A stretch of DNA of 64,000 bases from Altererythrobacter sp. Its GTDB lineage: Bacteria; Pseudomonadota; Alphaproteobacteria; Sphingomonadales; Sphingomonadaceae. Position 1 is the first letter of the stretch. Every line of letters starts with the position of its first letter. The translations under genes and the position numbers were made by a program. Positions 9,054-18,982 of this stretch are shown here, one piece after another. The notes beneath the pieces are model-generated. The model had not been told where the DNA came from. It saw only the letters and a program-made list of their open reading frames with translations, and ran no database searches. The stretch spans positions 1 through 64,000 of the forward strand of contig JAEULJ010000006.1 in NCBI GenBank assembly GCA_016793865.1. Reading direction: 5' to 3'.

Positions 9054-10352
9054 ATGAGCTTTCCCTGGGCCAGGCAATATCAGCCGACAAACGGGCTGAT
9101 GCGCTTCCTCGACGAAAAGCTGCCGCTCCCGCGGCTGGTCTATAACGCGGTCGGCGCGGGTTATCCGGTGCCCCGCAATCTCAGCTATTTCTGGAATTTC
9201 GGCGTGCTCGCCGGGTTCTTCCTGATGGTGCAGATCGTCACCGGCGTGATCCTGGCGATGCATTATGCCGCCAACGCCCAGGTGGCCTTCGCCACCACCG
9301 AACACATCATGCGCAACGTCAACTGGGGCTGGATGCTGCGCTACGCCCACGCAAACGGGGCCAGCTTCTTCTTCATCGTGGTCTATATCCACATCTTCCG
9401 GGGGATGTTCTACAGCTCCTACAAGGCCCCGCGAGAGATGATCTGGCTGCTGGGCGTGGTCATCTTCCTGCTGATGATGGCGACCGCCTTCATGGGCTAT
9501 GTGCTGCCGTGGGGGCAGATGAGCTTCTGGGGCGCCAAGGTCATCACCGGGCTGTTCGGCGCGATCCCCCTGGTGGGCGAGCCGATCCAGATCTGGCTGC
9601 TCGGCGGCTTCGCGCCTGACAATGCCGCGCTCAACCGCTTCTTCTCGCTGCACTTCCTCCTGCCCTTCGTGATCGCGGGCGTGGTGATCCTGCACATCTG
9701 GGCGCTGCATATTCCGGGTTCTTCCAACCCCACCGGCATCGAGGTGAAGAGCGAGAGCGACACGGTGCCCTTCCACCCCTACTACACCGCGAAGGACGGG
9801 TTCGGCCTGGGCGTGGCGCTGCTGGTCTATTGCCTGCTGCTGTTCTTCTCGCCCAATCTGCTGGGCCATCCGGACAACTACATCGAGGCGAACCCGCTCT
9901 CGACCCCGGCGCTGATCGTGCCCGAGTGGTATTTCTACCCCTTCTATGCGATCCTGCGTGCCTTCACTGCGGACTTCTTCTTCGTGCCCGCCAAGCTGAT
10001 GGGCGTGATCGCGATGTTCGCGTCGATCCTGGTGTGGTTCTTCCTGCCCTGGCTCGACCGCTCGCCGGTCCGGAGCGGGCACTACCGGCCGCTGTTCCGC
10101 AAGTTCTTCTGGTTCGGCCTGATGCCCTGCATGGCGCTGCTGTTCTACCTCGGCGGGGCACACGCGGAAGAACCCTACATCATGCTCAGCCAGATCGCGA
10201 CCGCGTACTACTTCCTGCACTTCCTGGTGATCCTGCCGCTCGTCAGTTCGATCGAGCGAACCGATCCGCTGCCGACCTCGATCACCGCCGCGGTGCTGGG
10301 ATCGGACAAGGAAGCTGCGAAGGGCGGGACCGCCAGCCCGGTCGCGGTCTGA
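9054..10352 (+). CDS. petB: Cytochrome b subunit of the bc1 complex
   Basis: This 432-residue inner-membrane subunit holds two b-type hemes and both quinone sites. It has about eight or nine membrane helices, the [13 protein letters not shown] region containing the PEWY motif of the Qo site, and paired heme-ligand histidines. The ATG at 9054 lies 8 bases after a GGACGG purine-rich stretch. It is the second gene of petABC and is intact. Confidence 0.97.
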   Translation: MSFPWARQYQPTNGLMRFLDEKLPLPRLVYNAVGAGYPVPRNLSYFWNFGVLAGFFLMVQIVTGVILAMHYAANAQVAFATTEHIMRNVNWGWMLRYAHANGASFFFIVVYIHIFRGMFYSSYKAPREMIWLLGVVIFLLMMATAFMGYVLPWGQMSFWGAKVITGLFGAIPLVGEPIQIWLLGGFAPDNAALNRFFSLHFLLPFVIAGVVILHIWALHIPGSSNPTGIEVKSESDTVPFHPYYTAKDGFGLGVALLVYCLLLFFSPNLLGHPDNYIEANPLSTPALIVPEWYFYPFYAILRAFTADFFFVPAKLMGVIAMFASILVWFFLPWLDRSPVRSGHYRPLFRKFFWFGLMPCMALLFYLGGAHAEEPYIMLSQIATAYYFLHFLVILPLVSSIERTDPLPTSITAAVLGSDKEAAKGGTASPVAV

Positions 10353-10386
10353 GGCGAGAGCGAAGAGAGAACGGACAGAACACGCC

Positions 10387-11271
10387 ATGCGTCAACTCAT
10401 CACTCCCCGCGTGATCGCCTTTGCCGTCGGGATGCTTTTCGCCCTCGCGGTGCTGTGGGCTCTGCTCCAGGGCGTGGGGCCGGCTTTCTCGACCCTCGCG
10501 AAGTATGGCCGTTTCACCGAGCCGACCGCCGAGCAGGGCTTTCACGAATACCCGGCCAAGCGCGACTTCTCCTTCAACGGTCCGTTCGGAAAGTGGGACA
10601 CGCTCCAGCTCCAGCGCGGGCTCAAGGTCTATGACGAGGTCTGCGCGGCCTGCCACAGCCTCAAGTTCGTCGCCTTCCGCGATCTTTCGGCGCTCGGGCT
10701 GAGCGAGGGGCAGGTCAAGGCCTACGCCTCCAAGAAGGTGGTACCCGGAATCGACCCCGTGACGGGCGAAGTGACCACCCGGCCGGGCCTGCCGACGGAC
10801 TATTTCCCATCGCCCTATCCCAACGCGGTGGCGGCGGCGGCGGCGAACAACAACGCCATTCCGCCCGATCTCTCGCTCATCACCAAGGCCCGCAAGGACG
10901 GCGTGAACTATGTCGCCGCGCTGCTCACCGGATACGGGCCGCAGCCAGCCGAGCTTCTGAAGAAGTTCCCCGACAGCAAGACTCCGCCGGGCCTGCACTA
11001 CAACCCCTATTTCGCCAACCTCAACCTGGCGATGGCCCCGCCGCTGACGGCCGAAGGCCAGGTCACGTTTGACGACGGGACCAAGGCGACCATCCCGCAG
11101 ATGGCGAACGATGTCGCCGCCTTCCTCGCCTGGACCGCCGAGCCGCAGCTCGTGAAGCGGCGTCAGACCGGCTGGGCGGTGATGGTGTTCCTGCTGTTCG
11201 CGACCGTGCTGGCCTATATGTCCAAGCAGCAGATCTGGTCGGCGGTGAAGCCGAAGAAGACCAAGGGCTGA
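10387..11271 (+). CDS. petC: Cytochrome c1 subunit of the bc1 complex
   Basis: This 294-residue subunit passes electrons from the Rieske centre to cytochrome c. It has an N-terminal hydrophobic segment that may be a signal peptide or anchor (about 9-33), the covalent heme site CAACHSL near residue 86, a Met-bearing NLAMAPPL that probably supplies the axial Met, and a C-terminal membrane anchor. It is the last gene of the petABC operon. The apt gene follows 37 bases later and may be cotranscribed. Confidence 0.97.
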   Translation: MRQLITPRVIAFAVGMLFALAVLWALLQGVGPAFSTLAKYGRFTEPTAEQGFHEYPAKRDFSFNGPFGKWDTLQLQRGLKVYDEVCAACHSLKFVAFRDLSALGLSEGQVKAYASKKVVPGIDPVTGEVTTRPGLPTDYFPSPYPNAVAAAAANNNAIPPDLSLITKARKDGVNYVAALLTGYGPQPAELLKKFPDSKTPPGLHYNPYFANLNLAMAPPLTAEGQVTFDDGTKATIPQMANDVAAFLAWTAEPQLVKRRQTGWAVMVFLLFATVLAYMSKQQIWSAVKPKKTKG

Positions 11272-11308
11272 GCGCAGCACCGCGCGCGCTGACAGGCGAC
11301 CGCGCGGC

Positions 11309-11845
11309 ATGACGCCTTCGCAGATCACCGCGCTGGTGCGCACGGTGCCGGACTTTCCGGCGTCGGGCGTGCTGTTCCGCGACATCACCCCTTTGATCGC
11401 GCATGGCCGGGGGCTCGCCGCCACCGTCTCGTGGCTGGCCGACCGCGCGCGCGACGCCGGCGCGGAGGCGATTGCCGGCATGGAGGCGCGGGGCTTCATC
11501 TTCGGCGCGGCGGTGGCCGTGGAGCTGGGGCTAGGCTTTGTCCCCGTCCGCAAGCCGGGCAAGCTCCCGGTGCCCACCATCGGCATCGATTACGCGCTGG
11601 AGTATGGCACGGACCGGCTGGAGATCGACCCCGGCGCGATTGCGGCCGGACAGCGCGTGGTGCTCGTCGACGACCTGATCGCCACGGGCGGCACCGCACG
11701 CGCGGCCGCGGAACTGCTGCGGATGGCCGGCGCACGCGTCGACCGCGGTGTGTTCGTGATAGACCTGCCCGATCTTGGCGGCACGGGCGTGCTGTCCGCC
11801 ATCGGGGTCGAGGCGCAGTCGCTGATGGCGTTTCCGGGACATTGA
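11309..11845 (+). CDS. apt: Adenine phosphoribosyltransferase
   Basis: This 178-residue salvage enzyme makes AMP from adenine and PRPP. The PRPP-binding loop VVLVDDLIATGGTA is clear, and the N-terminal FPASGVLFRDITPL segment is typical of Apt. The length matches the family. It lies 37 bases after petC on the same strand and before two tRNA genes. No strong terminator separates it from petC. Confidence 0.97.
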   Translation: MTPSQITALVRTVPDFPASGVLFRDITPLIAHGRGLAATVSWLADRARDAGAEAIAGMEARGFIFGAAVAVELGLGFVPVRKPGKLPVPTIGIDYALEYGTDRLEIDPGAIAAGQRVVLVDDLIATGGTARAAAELLRMAGARVDRGVFVIDLPDLGGTGVLSAIGVEAQSLMAFPGH

Positions 11846-11928
11846 GCGCCCGCGCAACGCGCGCCTGCCACCATTGTTGCGAGAGAGATTGACGCAGCGG
11901 TGCCAACAATGGCATCTGCCGCGCCGCC

Positions 11929-12002
11929 GCGGGTATAGCATAGTGGTAATGCTCCAGCCTTCCAAGCTGGCTAGAGGGGTTCGATTCCCCTTACCCGCTC
12001 CA
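11929..12002 (+). tRNA. tRNA-Gly (anticodon UCC)
   Basis: The sequence folds as a full cloverleaf. The acceptor stem is GCGGGTA/TACCCGC, the anticodon stem is CCAGC/GCTGG with loop CTTCCAA (anticodon TCC at 11961-11963), and the T arm is AGGGG/CCCCT with TTCGATT. The 3' CCA is encoded (12000-12002). It is 74 bases long. Confidence 0.97.
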
Positions 12003-12148
12003 AAGTCCGCTTTATCGCGCGGGCTTGTTGCCTTTCGCCGATGCTTCGGCGCTGCTGCCCGCTCCCCTCAGGGCGCCCGTTCACACTCGTGCGAGGAAAT
12101 CGGAAGCCGCGGATGCGCGGCTGCCCAGGCTGGGAACCCGAGCAAAAA

Positions 12149-12235
12149 TGGTGCGGTCGAGAAGACTCGAACTTCCACGGGCTTTCGCCCACAACGACCT
12201 CAACGTTGCGCGTCTACCAATTCCGCCACGACCGC
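12149..12235 (-). tRNA. tRNA-Leu (anticodon GAG)
   Basis: Read on the minus strand, this is an 87-base type II tRNA. The acceptor stem is GCGGTCG/CGACCGC, the anticodon stem is CAACG/CGTTG with loop TTGAGGT (anticodon GAG at 12201-12199), there is a long variable arm (GGGCGAAAGCCC), and the 3' CCA is encoded at 12151-12149. It faces the tRNA-Gly gene. Confidence 0.97.
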
Positions 12236-12346
12236 ACATGGAGATGGCACGGGCAGGGTTGCCGGCGCCGGTAGGTGCGCGCCACTAGCAGCCACCATTC
12301 ACCCCCGCAAGCCCTGTGAACGGCGCTGCGCCGCCCATGCGCGGTT

Positions 12347-13168
12347 CTAGCGCGGGGCCCAGCCGATATCGGCATAGACCGCCGATTTGGGAACGTCTGT
12401 CATCGCCTCGTTGATCGTCATCGCCTCCCCCGGCGCCAGGGTGCTCTGGGGCGGATCGAGCTCCCAGCTATAGACCACGCGCTCACGCGAATCACGCAGC
12501 ACGATCAGCAGCGGGGGCACATTCCGGCTCTCCCGCGCTTCGTTGCGGACAACCACCCGCGCGCCGAAGAACTCGGCCCCGTTGGGCAAGGTGCGCCGCT
12601 CCTGCTCACTGGCGGGGAATTCCACCTTCAGGCCGGGATCGGCGCCGAACAGCGGCTTTTCGATCGGCAGCCACGAAGGCAACCCGAAGGTGGACATCGC
12701 CACCACCGCCGCCAGCGCCAGCGCGGCGAAGGCACCCGCGCCCCAGGTGAACCAGCGCAGCCAGTTGCGGCGCGGGCGAAACGGTGGCTCGCGATCGAAG
12801 GGCGAAACCGCCTCATCCTCCTCGAAGGAATTCGCCACCGCCACGGCTTCGGGCTCGGGTGGCCGCTCGACCGGCGGCGGCGGATCGTCGGCAACACCAT
12901 CCGGCGCTGCCACCGGTTCGACAGGGGTATCCGAAGGAATGCCGGCTTCCCGCGCCATCGCTGCCGGTGCCGAAGCCTGAGCCTCCTCGGCCGGGCTGTC
13001 AGCTGGCGTGCCTTCCGCACGGGCGGGCGCGACGGGCTGGACCAGTTCGGGTCCATCCTGGAACCAGCTATGCCTACACTTGGCGCAGCGGACCGTGCGT
13101 CCCTCGACACCGATCGCGCTGTCCGGCACAGCATAACGCGTGGCGCAGGCGGGGCAGGCGATAATCAT
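12347..13168 (-). CDS. MJ0042 zinc-ribbon / DUF3426 membrane protein
   Basis: This 273-residue protein starts with an MJ0042-type zinc ribbon (Cys5, Cys8, Cys28, Cys31 in CPAC and CAKC). A Pro/Ala/Glu-rich linker follows, then one membrane helix (FTWGAGAFAALALAAVV) and a C-terminal beta-rich DUF3426 domain. Its function is unknown. In alphaproteobacteria it often neighbours ftsEX, as here, where it is divergent from ftsE by about 108 bases. The ATG at 13168 begins the zinc ribbon; longer upstream readings overlap ftsE and are not credible. Confidence 0.85.
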   Translation of the reverse strand: MIIACPACATRYAVPDSAIGVEGRTVRCAKCRHSWFQDGPELVQPVAPARAEGTPADSPAEEAQASAPAAMAREAGIPSDTPVEPVAAPDGVADDPPPPVERPPEPEAVAVANSFEEDEAVSPFDREPPFRPRRNWLRWFTWGAGAFAALALAAVVAMSTFGLPSWLPIEKPLFGADPGLKVEFPASEQERRTLPNGAEFFGARVVVRNEARESRNVPPLLIVLRDSRERVVYSWELDPPQSTLAPGEAMTINEAMTDVPKSAVYADIGWAPR

Positions 13169-13276
13169 CCTGCCGCCGAGTCTATGCAGCGGCGCGGAAG
13201 GCCACAAGCGCACGGGTTGTAGACTGGCGTCCCGAGCGTCTTTTTTCCACACCGCAGCTTGGCTATAGCCCCCTGC

Positions 13277-14005
13277 GTGGCGGTAAACGGGGACATCGTA
13301 CGGTTCGACAACGTCGGGCTGCGCTATGGCACCGGGCGCGAAGTGCTCAGCGATCTGTCGTTCACGCTCCACGCGGGACAGTTCTATTTCCTCACCGGCA
13401 CCAGCGGGGCCGGCAAGACTTCGTTGCTCAAGCTGCTCTATTTGGCGCAGCGCCCCTCGCGCGGGGCGATCCGGATGTTCGGCGGCGATGTCATCACCCT
13501 GCCACGCCAGCGCCTGCCCGCCATCCGGCGCCGGCTGGGGGTGGTGTTCCAGGATTTCCGCCTCGTCCCACACCTCTCGGCCTTCGACAATGTCGCCCTT
13601 CCCCTGCGCCTGTCGGGCGTGAGCGAGGGCGAACTGCGCCAGCCAGTCGCCGATATGCTCGACTGGGTCGGGCTGGGCTCGCGGGCGGATGCGCGGCCGG
13701 CCACCCTTTCGGGCGGCGAGCAACAGCGCGTTGCCATCGCACGCGCCGTGATCGCGCGGCCCGAGTTGCTGGTCGCCGACGAGCCGACCGGAAATGTCGA
13801 CCCCGAGATGGCGCTCAAGCTGCTGAGGCTGTTCGAGGCGCTCGGCCGGCTCGGCACCGCGGTGGTCGTGGCCACGCATGACGTCAACCTGCTGGGCAAG
13901 GTGCCCGATTGCCTCATCATGCGACTCGACAACGGGCGCTTGTCCGATCCCACCGGCGCGCTCCGCTATCCGCCCCGGCGCGAGCCGGCGGAGACGCGCG
14001 CGTGA
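13277..14005 (+). CDS. ftsE: Cell division ATP-binding protein FtsE
   Basis: This is a 242-residue ABC ATPase. With FtsX it links division to the activation of septal peptidoglycan hydrolases. It has Walker A GTSGAGKT (41-48), signature LSGGEQQR, Walker [13 protein letters not shown], and an H-loop in VVATHDVN. I prefer the GTG at 13277, since a TATAGC hexamer ends 7 bases before it and no ribosome-binding site is visible, as expected for a leaderless message. A TTG at 13259 is possible. ftsX begins on a GTG overlapping its stop (GTGA). Confidence 0.93.
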   Translation: MAVNGDIVRFDNVGLRYGTGREVLSDLSFTLHAGQFYFLTGTSGAGKTSLLKLLYLAQRPSRGAIRMFGGDVITLPRQRLPAIRRRLGVVFQDFRLVPHLSAFDNVALPLRLSGVSEGELRQPVADMLDWVGLGSRADARPATLSGGEQQRVAIARAVIARPELLVADEPTGNVDPEMALKLLRLFEALGRLGTAVVVATHDVNLLGKVPDCLIMRLDNGRLSDPTGALRYPPRREPAETRA

Positions 14006-14934
14006 AGGTGCCACCGGTCTTCGATCGCGCGCTGCGGCGCCTTGGCGGCCCCGCGAACGATATCGCCGGAGCGCGGGTGCTGCCGGCGGCGCGGCTGGGC
14101 GGGCCGATGCCCTGGGTCATCGCGATCATGGTCGCGCTGTGCGTGCTCGCCGCTGGCGGCGCGCTGGCGCTGGCCAATTTCACCGCCCGGGCCGAGGCCG
14201 GCCTCAACGGCGGGCTGACCGTGCAGATCGTGGAAGCCGATCCGGTCGGGCGCGAGGCCCAGACACGGGCCGCCAAGGCCCTGCTGGAGGGTGACCGTGC
14301 GGTGGCCGAGGTGCAGGCGGTGCCGGAGACGGAGCTGGCCCGCCTGGTCGAGCCCCTGCTCGGGGATGCTGCCCGCTCCAGCGCGCTGGTTCTTCCCGCG
14401 CTGATCGACGTACGCCTGACGGATGCAGCGCCGGCAGGCACGGCGGAGCGGCTCCGCAGCGCGCTGGCGACGGTGGCCCCGTCGGCGCGACTGGATGCAC
14501 AGGCCGCCTGGCTGGAGCCCATCTTCGGCGCCATCCGCGCCCTGCGCTGGCTGGCGGTGATGCTGATCGCGCTGCTCATGCTCGCGAGCGCCGCAGCGGT
14601 GTGGCTGGCCGCGCGCAACGCCTTCGATGCCAACCGCGAGACGATCATGATCGTGCATCACCTGGGCGCGGGCGACGCGCAGCTCGCGCGGCTGTTCCAG
14701 CGTGCGGTGCTCACCGATGCAGCGATCGGCGGGGCGATCGGCCTGGCCATCGGAGGGGTGACGCTGGCATTTCTCGGCGCGCGATTCGCGGGGCTCGATT
14801 CCGGCCTGGTCGCCAATGGCGCCTTCGGCCCCGGCGACTGGTTGCTGGTAGCGCTGGTCCCGGTCATAATGGCGGGCGTGGCGCTGGCCACCGCTCGGCG
14901 AACGGTGTTGTCGCGCCTGGGGAGAATGCTTTGA
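14002..14934 (+). CDS. ftsX: Cell division protein FtsX (permease-like partner of FtsE)
   Basis: This 310-residue inner-membrane protein has one helix near residues 38-58, a large periplasmic loop, and three C-terminal helices. That is the FtsX layout, which transmits FtsE ATPase cycles to periplasmic hydrolase activators. The GTG at 14002 overlaps the ftsE stop (GTGA). The C-terminal region has the AARNAFDANRETIMIVHHLGA segment in the cytoplasmic loop seen in FtsX proteins. It is followed without a gap by the ydcF-like gene. Confidence 0.9.
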   Translation: MKVPPVFDRALRRLGGPANDIAGARVLPAARLGGPMPWVIAIMVALCVLAAGGALALANFTARAEAGLNGGLTVQIVEADPVGREAQTRAAKALLEGDRAVAEVQAVPETELARLVEPLLGDAARSSALVLPALIDVRLTDAAPAGTAERLRSALATVAPSARLDAQAAWLEPIFGAIRALRWLAVMLIALLMLASAAAVWLAARNAFDANRETIMIVHHLGAGDAQLARLFQRAVLTDAAIGGAIGLAIGGVTLAFLGARFAGLDSGLVANGAFGPGDWLLVALVPVIMAGVALATARRTVLSRLGRML

Positions 14935-15461
14935 TCGCCCGTCTTGCCGGCTTCGTCGCGCTTATCTACGCCATCGGCTTCCTCTACTTCGCGGTGACCC
15001 TGCCCGGCCCTCTCGGCCATGTGAAGACCGATGCCGTGCTGGTGCCCACCGGCGGCCCGGGGCGGATCGCGCGCGGCCTGTCGGTCCTGCGCGATGGCGA
15101 TGCCAAGCGGATGTTCGTCTCGGGCGTGGACCCGGAGGTAACCCCGCGCGAATTCGCCGCCCAGTTCGATGTCGGCGCGGGCGAGATGCAGTGCTGCGTG
15201 ACGCTGGGCTTCCTGGCCGTCGACACCCGCAGCAACGCGGGCGAGGCAGCGCAGTGGCTCAGCACCAACGATGTGAAGACCGTGCGCCTCGTCACCACCG
15301 ACTGGCATATGCCCCGCGCCGGAGCGGAACTGCGCCATTCGATCCCCGACACGGTGACGGTGATCGAGGACGGCGTTCCTTCCGATCCTGCGCTCGGCCA
15401 GCTGTTCCTCGAATACAACAAGCTGCTTGCGGCGCTCGTCACCCAGGGCTGGCCGGTGTGA
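14931..15461 (+). CDS. YdcF/DUF218-family membrane-anchored protein
   Basis: This 176-residue protein has one N-terminal membrane helix and a DUF218 domain (DAVLVPTGG, then TRSNAGEAAQWL and VTTDWHMPRA). The family includes ElyC/SanA-like envelope proteins, but the biochemical role is unsettled. The start is a TTG overlapping the ftsX stop (TTGA). A GGGGAG ribosome-binding site 7 bases upstream supports this unusual start. Position between ftsX and an acyltransferase suggests an envelope role. Confidence 0.85.
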   Translation: MIARLAGFVALIYAIGFLYFAVTLPGPLGHVKTDAVLVPTGGPGRIARGLSVLRDGDAKRMFVSGVDPEVTPREFAAQFDVGAGEMQCCVTLGFLAVDTRSNAGEAAQWLSTNDVKTVRLVTTDWHMPRAGAELRHSIPDTVTVIEDGVPSDPALGQLFLEYNKLLAALVTQGWPV

Positions 15462-16153
15462 GCGGCGTGCTGGCCCTGCCGCGCAATCTCGCCTTCTACA
15501 CCGTGTTCTACGCCGGATCGGTGGTGGTGACGCTGGCGGCGTTTCTGACCAGCCGGCTGGACCCGCGCATCTTCCGCGCCTTCGTGCACGCCTGGAGCGG
15601 CTTGCAACGCTGGAGCGTCGAAAAGCTGCTGGGCGCGCCGGTGGTCATCGAAGGCAGCGGGCCGCTGGCCGAGCCAGCGCTCTACGCCATCAAGCACGAG
15701 AGCTTCTTCGAGGCGATCGACGCGCCGACCCTGTTCCGCCTGCCGGTGGTGTTCACCAAGGCGGAGCTGTTCCGCATTCCCGGGTGGGGCCCGGCCGCGC
15801 GCGCCTATGGCCTGGTGCCGGTGGACCGCCAGGCCGGGGCCAAGGCGCTGATCGCGATGATGCGCGAGGCGAAGGCAGCGGCGGCGGCGGGCCGCCCGCT
15901 GGTGATCTTCCCCGAAGGCACCCGCGTTCCGCATGGGGAACGGCGGGCGCTGCAATCGGGCTTTGCCGGTCTCTACAAGGCGCTGGGCCTGCCGGTGGTG
16001 CCGGTGGCGGTGGACAGCGGCCCGACCTACCATCGCTGGCTCAAGCGGAGCCGCCCCATCACCTATCGCTTCGGCGCGCCGATCCCGCCCGGCCTGTCGC
16101 GCGACGAGACCGAGGCGCGCGTGCTCGACGCGATCAACGCGTTCAACCCCTAG
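15458..16153 (+). CDS. 1-acyl-sn-glycerol-3-phosphate acyltransferase (PlsC-like)
   Basis: This 231-residue protein of the PlsC/LPLAT family probably acylates lysophosphatidic acid in the inner membrane. It has an N-terminal hydrophobic helix, a KHESFFE motif that stands for the catalytic NHX4D block, and FPEGTR. The acidic residue five positions after the His is Glu rather than Asp, a conservative oddity. The GTG at 15458 overlaps the ydcF stop (GTGA). Its stop overlaps the end of the convergent hisC by 11 bases. Confidence 0.88.
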   Translation: MSGVLALPRNLAFYTVFYAGSVVVTLAAFLTSRLDPRIFRAFVHAWSGLQRWSVEKLLGAPVVIEGSGPLAEPALYAIKHESFFEAIDAPTLFRLPVVFTKAELFRIPGWGPAARAYGLVPVDRQAGAKALIAMMREAKAAAAAGRPLVIFPEGTRVPHGERRALQSGFAGLYKALGLPVVPVAVDSGPTYHRWLKRSRPITYRFGAPIPPGLSRDETEARVLDAINAFNP

Positions 16154-17246
16154 CAGCCGCCTCTGCTGCGGCGGAGATCAGTGCCGCGACCTCGTCCATC
16201 TGCGCCGCAGTGCCGATGGTGATCCGCAATCCGTGGCCAAGGCCCTGGCCCGGGAGGTGGCGGACCGCATAGCCCCCGCGCTCCAGCGCCGCGAGCGCGA
16301 CGCCGGCCGTCAGCGTGCCTTCGAACAGCACCAGCACGAAATTGGCCTTGCTGGGAATGGCGCGCAGCCCGTGATTGCCGAGCGCGGCGATCGCCGCCTC
16401 GAACCGGATGCGCGCCGCCGCGTTCTCGCGCGCCGTCGCGGCGACGAAGCCGCGATCCCCCAGCGCGGCAAGTGCCGCCGCCTGCCCGCTCGCCGAGACA
16501 TTGAAGGCCCCGCGCAAACGGTTGAGGGCATCGACAAGCGCGGGCGCACCCGTGGCCCAGCCCACCCGCTCTCCCGCAAGGCCGAAGGCCTTGGAGAAGG
16601 TCCGCATGACCAGCACATTGGCGTGCCGCGCCGCCAGCGCCAGCCCGCCGTCATCCTCGCCATCAGCCAGATATTCGGCATAGGCCTGGTCCACCACCAG
16701 CAGCACATTGCCGGGCAGCCCGGCATGAAGCCGCGCCAGATCGCCCGCAGGCAGCCAGCTTCCCACCGGATTGTTCGGGTTGTCGAGCAGAACCACCCGC
16801 GTGCGCGGCGTCACCGCGGCGAGCAGCCCGTCGACGCTGGCGCCGTAATCGGCGCCCTCCGCCGCGACGGGGGACGCCCCCACCTTGCGCGCGAGCAGGG
16901 GGTAGAGCGAGAAGGAATAGCGCGGGAACAGCACCTCGTCGCCCGGACCGGCGAATGCCTGGACCGCGCAATGCAGCAGTTCGCCCGAGCCGGTGCCGCA
17001 CACGATCCGCGCCGGATCGAGACCATGCGTGCCCGCGATCGCCGCGCGCAGCCGCGCCGCATCGGGATCGGGGTAGCGCGCCGGATCGAAAGGCGCGACC
17101 AGCGCGGCGCGTGCCAGCCGGCTGCAGCCGCGAGGATTCTCGTTGGCGGACAGCTTGACCAGCGCCGTGCCGTCCGCCGCCTCGGAACGGCCGGGGACAT
17201 AGGCGTGGATCGCCTCGATCCAGGGTTTGAGCGCGGGGCCGTCCAT
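16143..17246 (-). CDS. hisC: Histidinol-phosphate aminotransferase family protein (HisC-like)
   Basis: This is a 367-residue fold-type I aminotransferase. HisC converts imidazole-acetol phosphate to histidinol phosphate in histidine synthesis. Landmarks are KLSANENP near residue 31, the NPNNPVG substrate/PLP region at 156-162, DQAYAEY, and PLP lysine K219 in [15 protein letters not shown]. Similar enzymes also serve phenylalanine and tyrosine synthesis in alphaproteobacteria, so the exact substrate is open. It is divergent from metX. Confidence 0.88.
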   Translation of the reverse strand: MDGPALKPWIEAIHAYVPGRSEAADGTALVKLSANENPRGCSRLARAALVAPFDPARYPDPDAARLRAAIAGTHGLDPARIVCGTGSGELLHCAVQAFAGPGDEVLFPRYSFSLYPLLARKVGASPVAAEGADYGASVDGLLAAVTPRTRVVLLDNPNNPVGSWLPAGDLARLHAGLPGNVLLVVDQAYAEYLADGEDDGGLALAARHANVLVMRTFSKAFGLAGERVGWATGAPALVDALNRLRGAFNVSASGQAAALAALGDRGFVAATARENAAARIRFEAAIAALGNHGLRAIPSKANFVLVLFEGTLTAGVALAALERGGYAVRHLPGQGLGHGLRITIGTAAQMDEVAALISAAAEAAARG

Positions 17247-17280
17247 CCGCCCGCCATAAGGCAAAAGCGCCCTTCGACAA

Positions 17281-17307
17281 GCGCGGGAGGAGCGGTTAAG
17301 CCCGCGC
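17281..17307 (+). promoter_or_regulatory. Hairpin in metX leader presenting the ribosome-binding site in its loop
   Basis: GCGCGGG (17281-17287) pairs perfectly with CCCGCGC (17301-17307). The 13-base loop contains AGGAG (17288-17292), the only ribosome-binding-like sequence before the metX ATG at 17310. The linear distance from AGGAG to ATG is 17 bases, too long unless the stem is formed. No known methionine riboswitch was recognised. Confidence 0.4.
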
Positions 17308-17309
17308 GC

Positions 17310-18398
17310 ATGTCGGCGGCGCATCGCTCCATCACCCTGCCCAGCCCGCTGCCGCTCGACGGCGGCGGCTCGCTCGCGAGCGTTGAGATCGCCTATGAGA
17401 CCTATGGCGAGCTGGCATCCGACCGTGCCAACGCCATCCTCGTGTGCCATGCCCTGACGGGCGACCAGCATCTCGCCAGCGCGCATCCGGTCACCGGAAA
17501 GCCGGGCTGGTGGGCGCGCATGGTGGGCCCCGGCAAGCCGCTCGACACCGATCGGTTCCATGTCATCTGCGCCAATGTCATCGGCAGTTGCATGGGCTCC
17601 ACCGGGCCGGCCAGCTTCGGCGCGGATGGCGCACCGCTTGCGATGCGCTTCCCGGTCATAACCATTCGCGACATGGTGCGCGCCCATGTCGCCCTGCTGG
17701 ACGTGCTGGGCATCGCGCGGCTTCATGCCGTGGTCGGCGGCTCGATGGGCGGGATGCAGGCGCTCAGCCTCGCCGCCAACTGGCCTGCCCGCGCCGCGCG
17801 CGTGCTCGCCATCGCCACCACCGCGCGCCATTCGGCGCAGAACATCGCCTTCCACGAGGTCGGGCGGCAGGCCATCATGGCCGATCCCAACTGGGCGGGT
17901 GGCGACTACTACGGCGGACCGGCCCCGGACGCCGGCCTTGCCGTTGCACGGATGGCCGCGCATATCACCTATCTTTCCGAGGACGGGCTGACCGACAAGT
18001 TCGGGCGCAATCTGCAGGACCGGGATTCCAAGAGCTTCGGCTTCGACGCCGATTTCCAGGTCGAAAGCTACCTGCGCCATCAAGGAAGCGGCTTCACCAA
18101 GCGTTTCGACGCCAACAGCTATCTCTATATCACGCGGGCGATGGACTATTTCGATCTGGCCGAGGAGCACGGGGGGAAGCTTGCGGAGGCGTTCGCGGGG
18201 GCGAGCGCGCGCTTCTGCGTGGTCAGCTTCGATTCCGACTGGCTCTACCCCACCGCCGAGAGCCGCCATCTGGTCCACGCCCTCAACGCCGCCGGCGCGC
18301 CGGTCAGCTTCGTCGAGCTTTCCGCGCCGCATGGTCACGACAGCTTCCTGCTCGAGGCGCCCGCGCTCGACCGGGTGGTGAAGGGCTTCCTGGCGTGA
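17310..18398 (+). CDS. metX: Homoserine O-acetyltransferase (MetX)
   Basis: This 362-residue alpha/beta hydrolase acylates homoserine (acetyl or succinyl donor) in methionine synthesis. The nucleophile S145 sits in [10 protein letters not shown]. The acid/base pair is in FDSDWLYP and PHGHDSFL near the C-terminus. The ATG at 17310 gives the normal N-terminus; longer readings run through hisC on the other strand. MetW overlaps its stop (GTGA), the typical proteobacterial metX-metW pair. In such pairs MetX may use succinyl-CoA, so the acyl donor is not settled. Confidence 0.95.
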   Translation: MSAAHRSITLPSPLPLDGGGSLASVEIAYETYGELASDRANAILVCHALTGDQHLASAHPVTGKPGWWARMVGPGKPLDTDRFHVICANVIGSCMGSTGPASFGADGAPLAMRFPVITIRDMVRAHVALLDVLGIARLHAVVGGSMGGMQALSLAANWPARAARVLAIATTARHSAQNIAFHEVGRQAIMADPNWAGGDYYGGPAPDAGLAVARMAAHITYLSEDGLTDKFGRNLQDRDSKSFGFDADFQVESYLRHQGSGFTKRFDANSYLYITRAMDYFDLAEEHGGKLAEAFAGASARFCVVSFDSDWLYPTAESRHLVHALNAAGAPVSFVELSAPHGHDSFLLEAPALDRVVKGFLA

Positions 18399-18982
18399 GC
18401 CTGCGGCCGGACCTCGCCCTGATCGCCACGCGGATCGCGCCTGGCACCCGCGTGCTCGATGTCGGCTGCGGCGATGGGGCGCTGCTCGCCTCGCTGTGCG
18501 ACGCCAAGGGCGTGGATGCGCGCGGGATGGAGATCGACGCGGCGCTGGTGGCCGAATGCGTGGCGCGGGGCTTGAGCGTCGTGCAGGGCGACGCCGAGCG
18601 CGACCTCGCCAACTATCCTGACGGCGCCTTCGATTATGCCGTGCTGGGCCAGACGCTCCAGACGGCGCAGCGGCCCGACCTCCTACTGGGCGAGTTGATG
18701 CGGGTCGGCCGCACCGCCTTCGTCAGTTTTCCCAATTTCGCCCATTGGCGCACCCGCGCCGCGCTGCTGTGGAGCGGGCGGATGCCGGTGACGCGCGCCC
18801 TGCCGGTGAGCTGGTACGAAACGCGCAACATCCACCATGTCACCGTCGCCGATTTCGAGGCGCTGGCGCGGGCGATGGGCATCGCGATCCGCCACCGCTG
18901 GTTCTTCTCCGGCGACAAGACCCTCGGCGGCCCGGGCGCAAACTGGCGCTCCGAATTCGCGCTGTTCGAATTGGGGCGCTAG
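18395..18982 (+). CDS. metW: Methionine biosynthesis protein MetW
   Basis: This 195-residue protein has a SAM-methyltransferase fold ([12 protein letters not shown] near residue 18). MetW forms a complex with MetX and is needed for its activity in several proteobacteria. It starts on a GTG overlapping the metX stop (GTGA). Family features WYETRNIHH and RWFFSGDK are present. It ends 4 bases into the end of the convergent fghA gene. Confidence 0.95.
   Translation: MSLRPDLALIATRIAPGTRVLDVGCGDGALLASLCDAKGVDARGMEIDAALVAECVARGLSVVQGDAERDLANYPDGAFDYAVLGQTLQTAQRPDLLLGELMRVGRTAFVSFPNFAHWRTRAALLWSGRMPVTRALPVSWYETRNIHHVTVADFEALARAMGIAIRHRWFFSGDKTLGGPGANWRSEFALFELGR

Noticed and set aside
12036..12051. 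CGCCGA/TCGGCG hairpin after tRNA-Gly
   Set aside because: Six pairs without a following T-run are too weak to call a terminator in such GC-rich DNA.
11874..12350. Short open frames across the two tRNA genes
   Set aside because: They overlap tRNA sequence and have no coding bias or family match.
17247..17309. SAM-II-type riboswitch before metX
   Set aside because: Expected in alphaproteobacteria, but the 63-base gap shows only the simple hairpin and none of the pseudoknot core I know.
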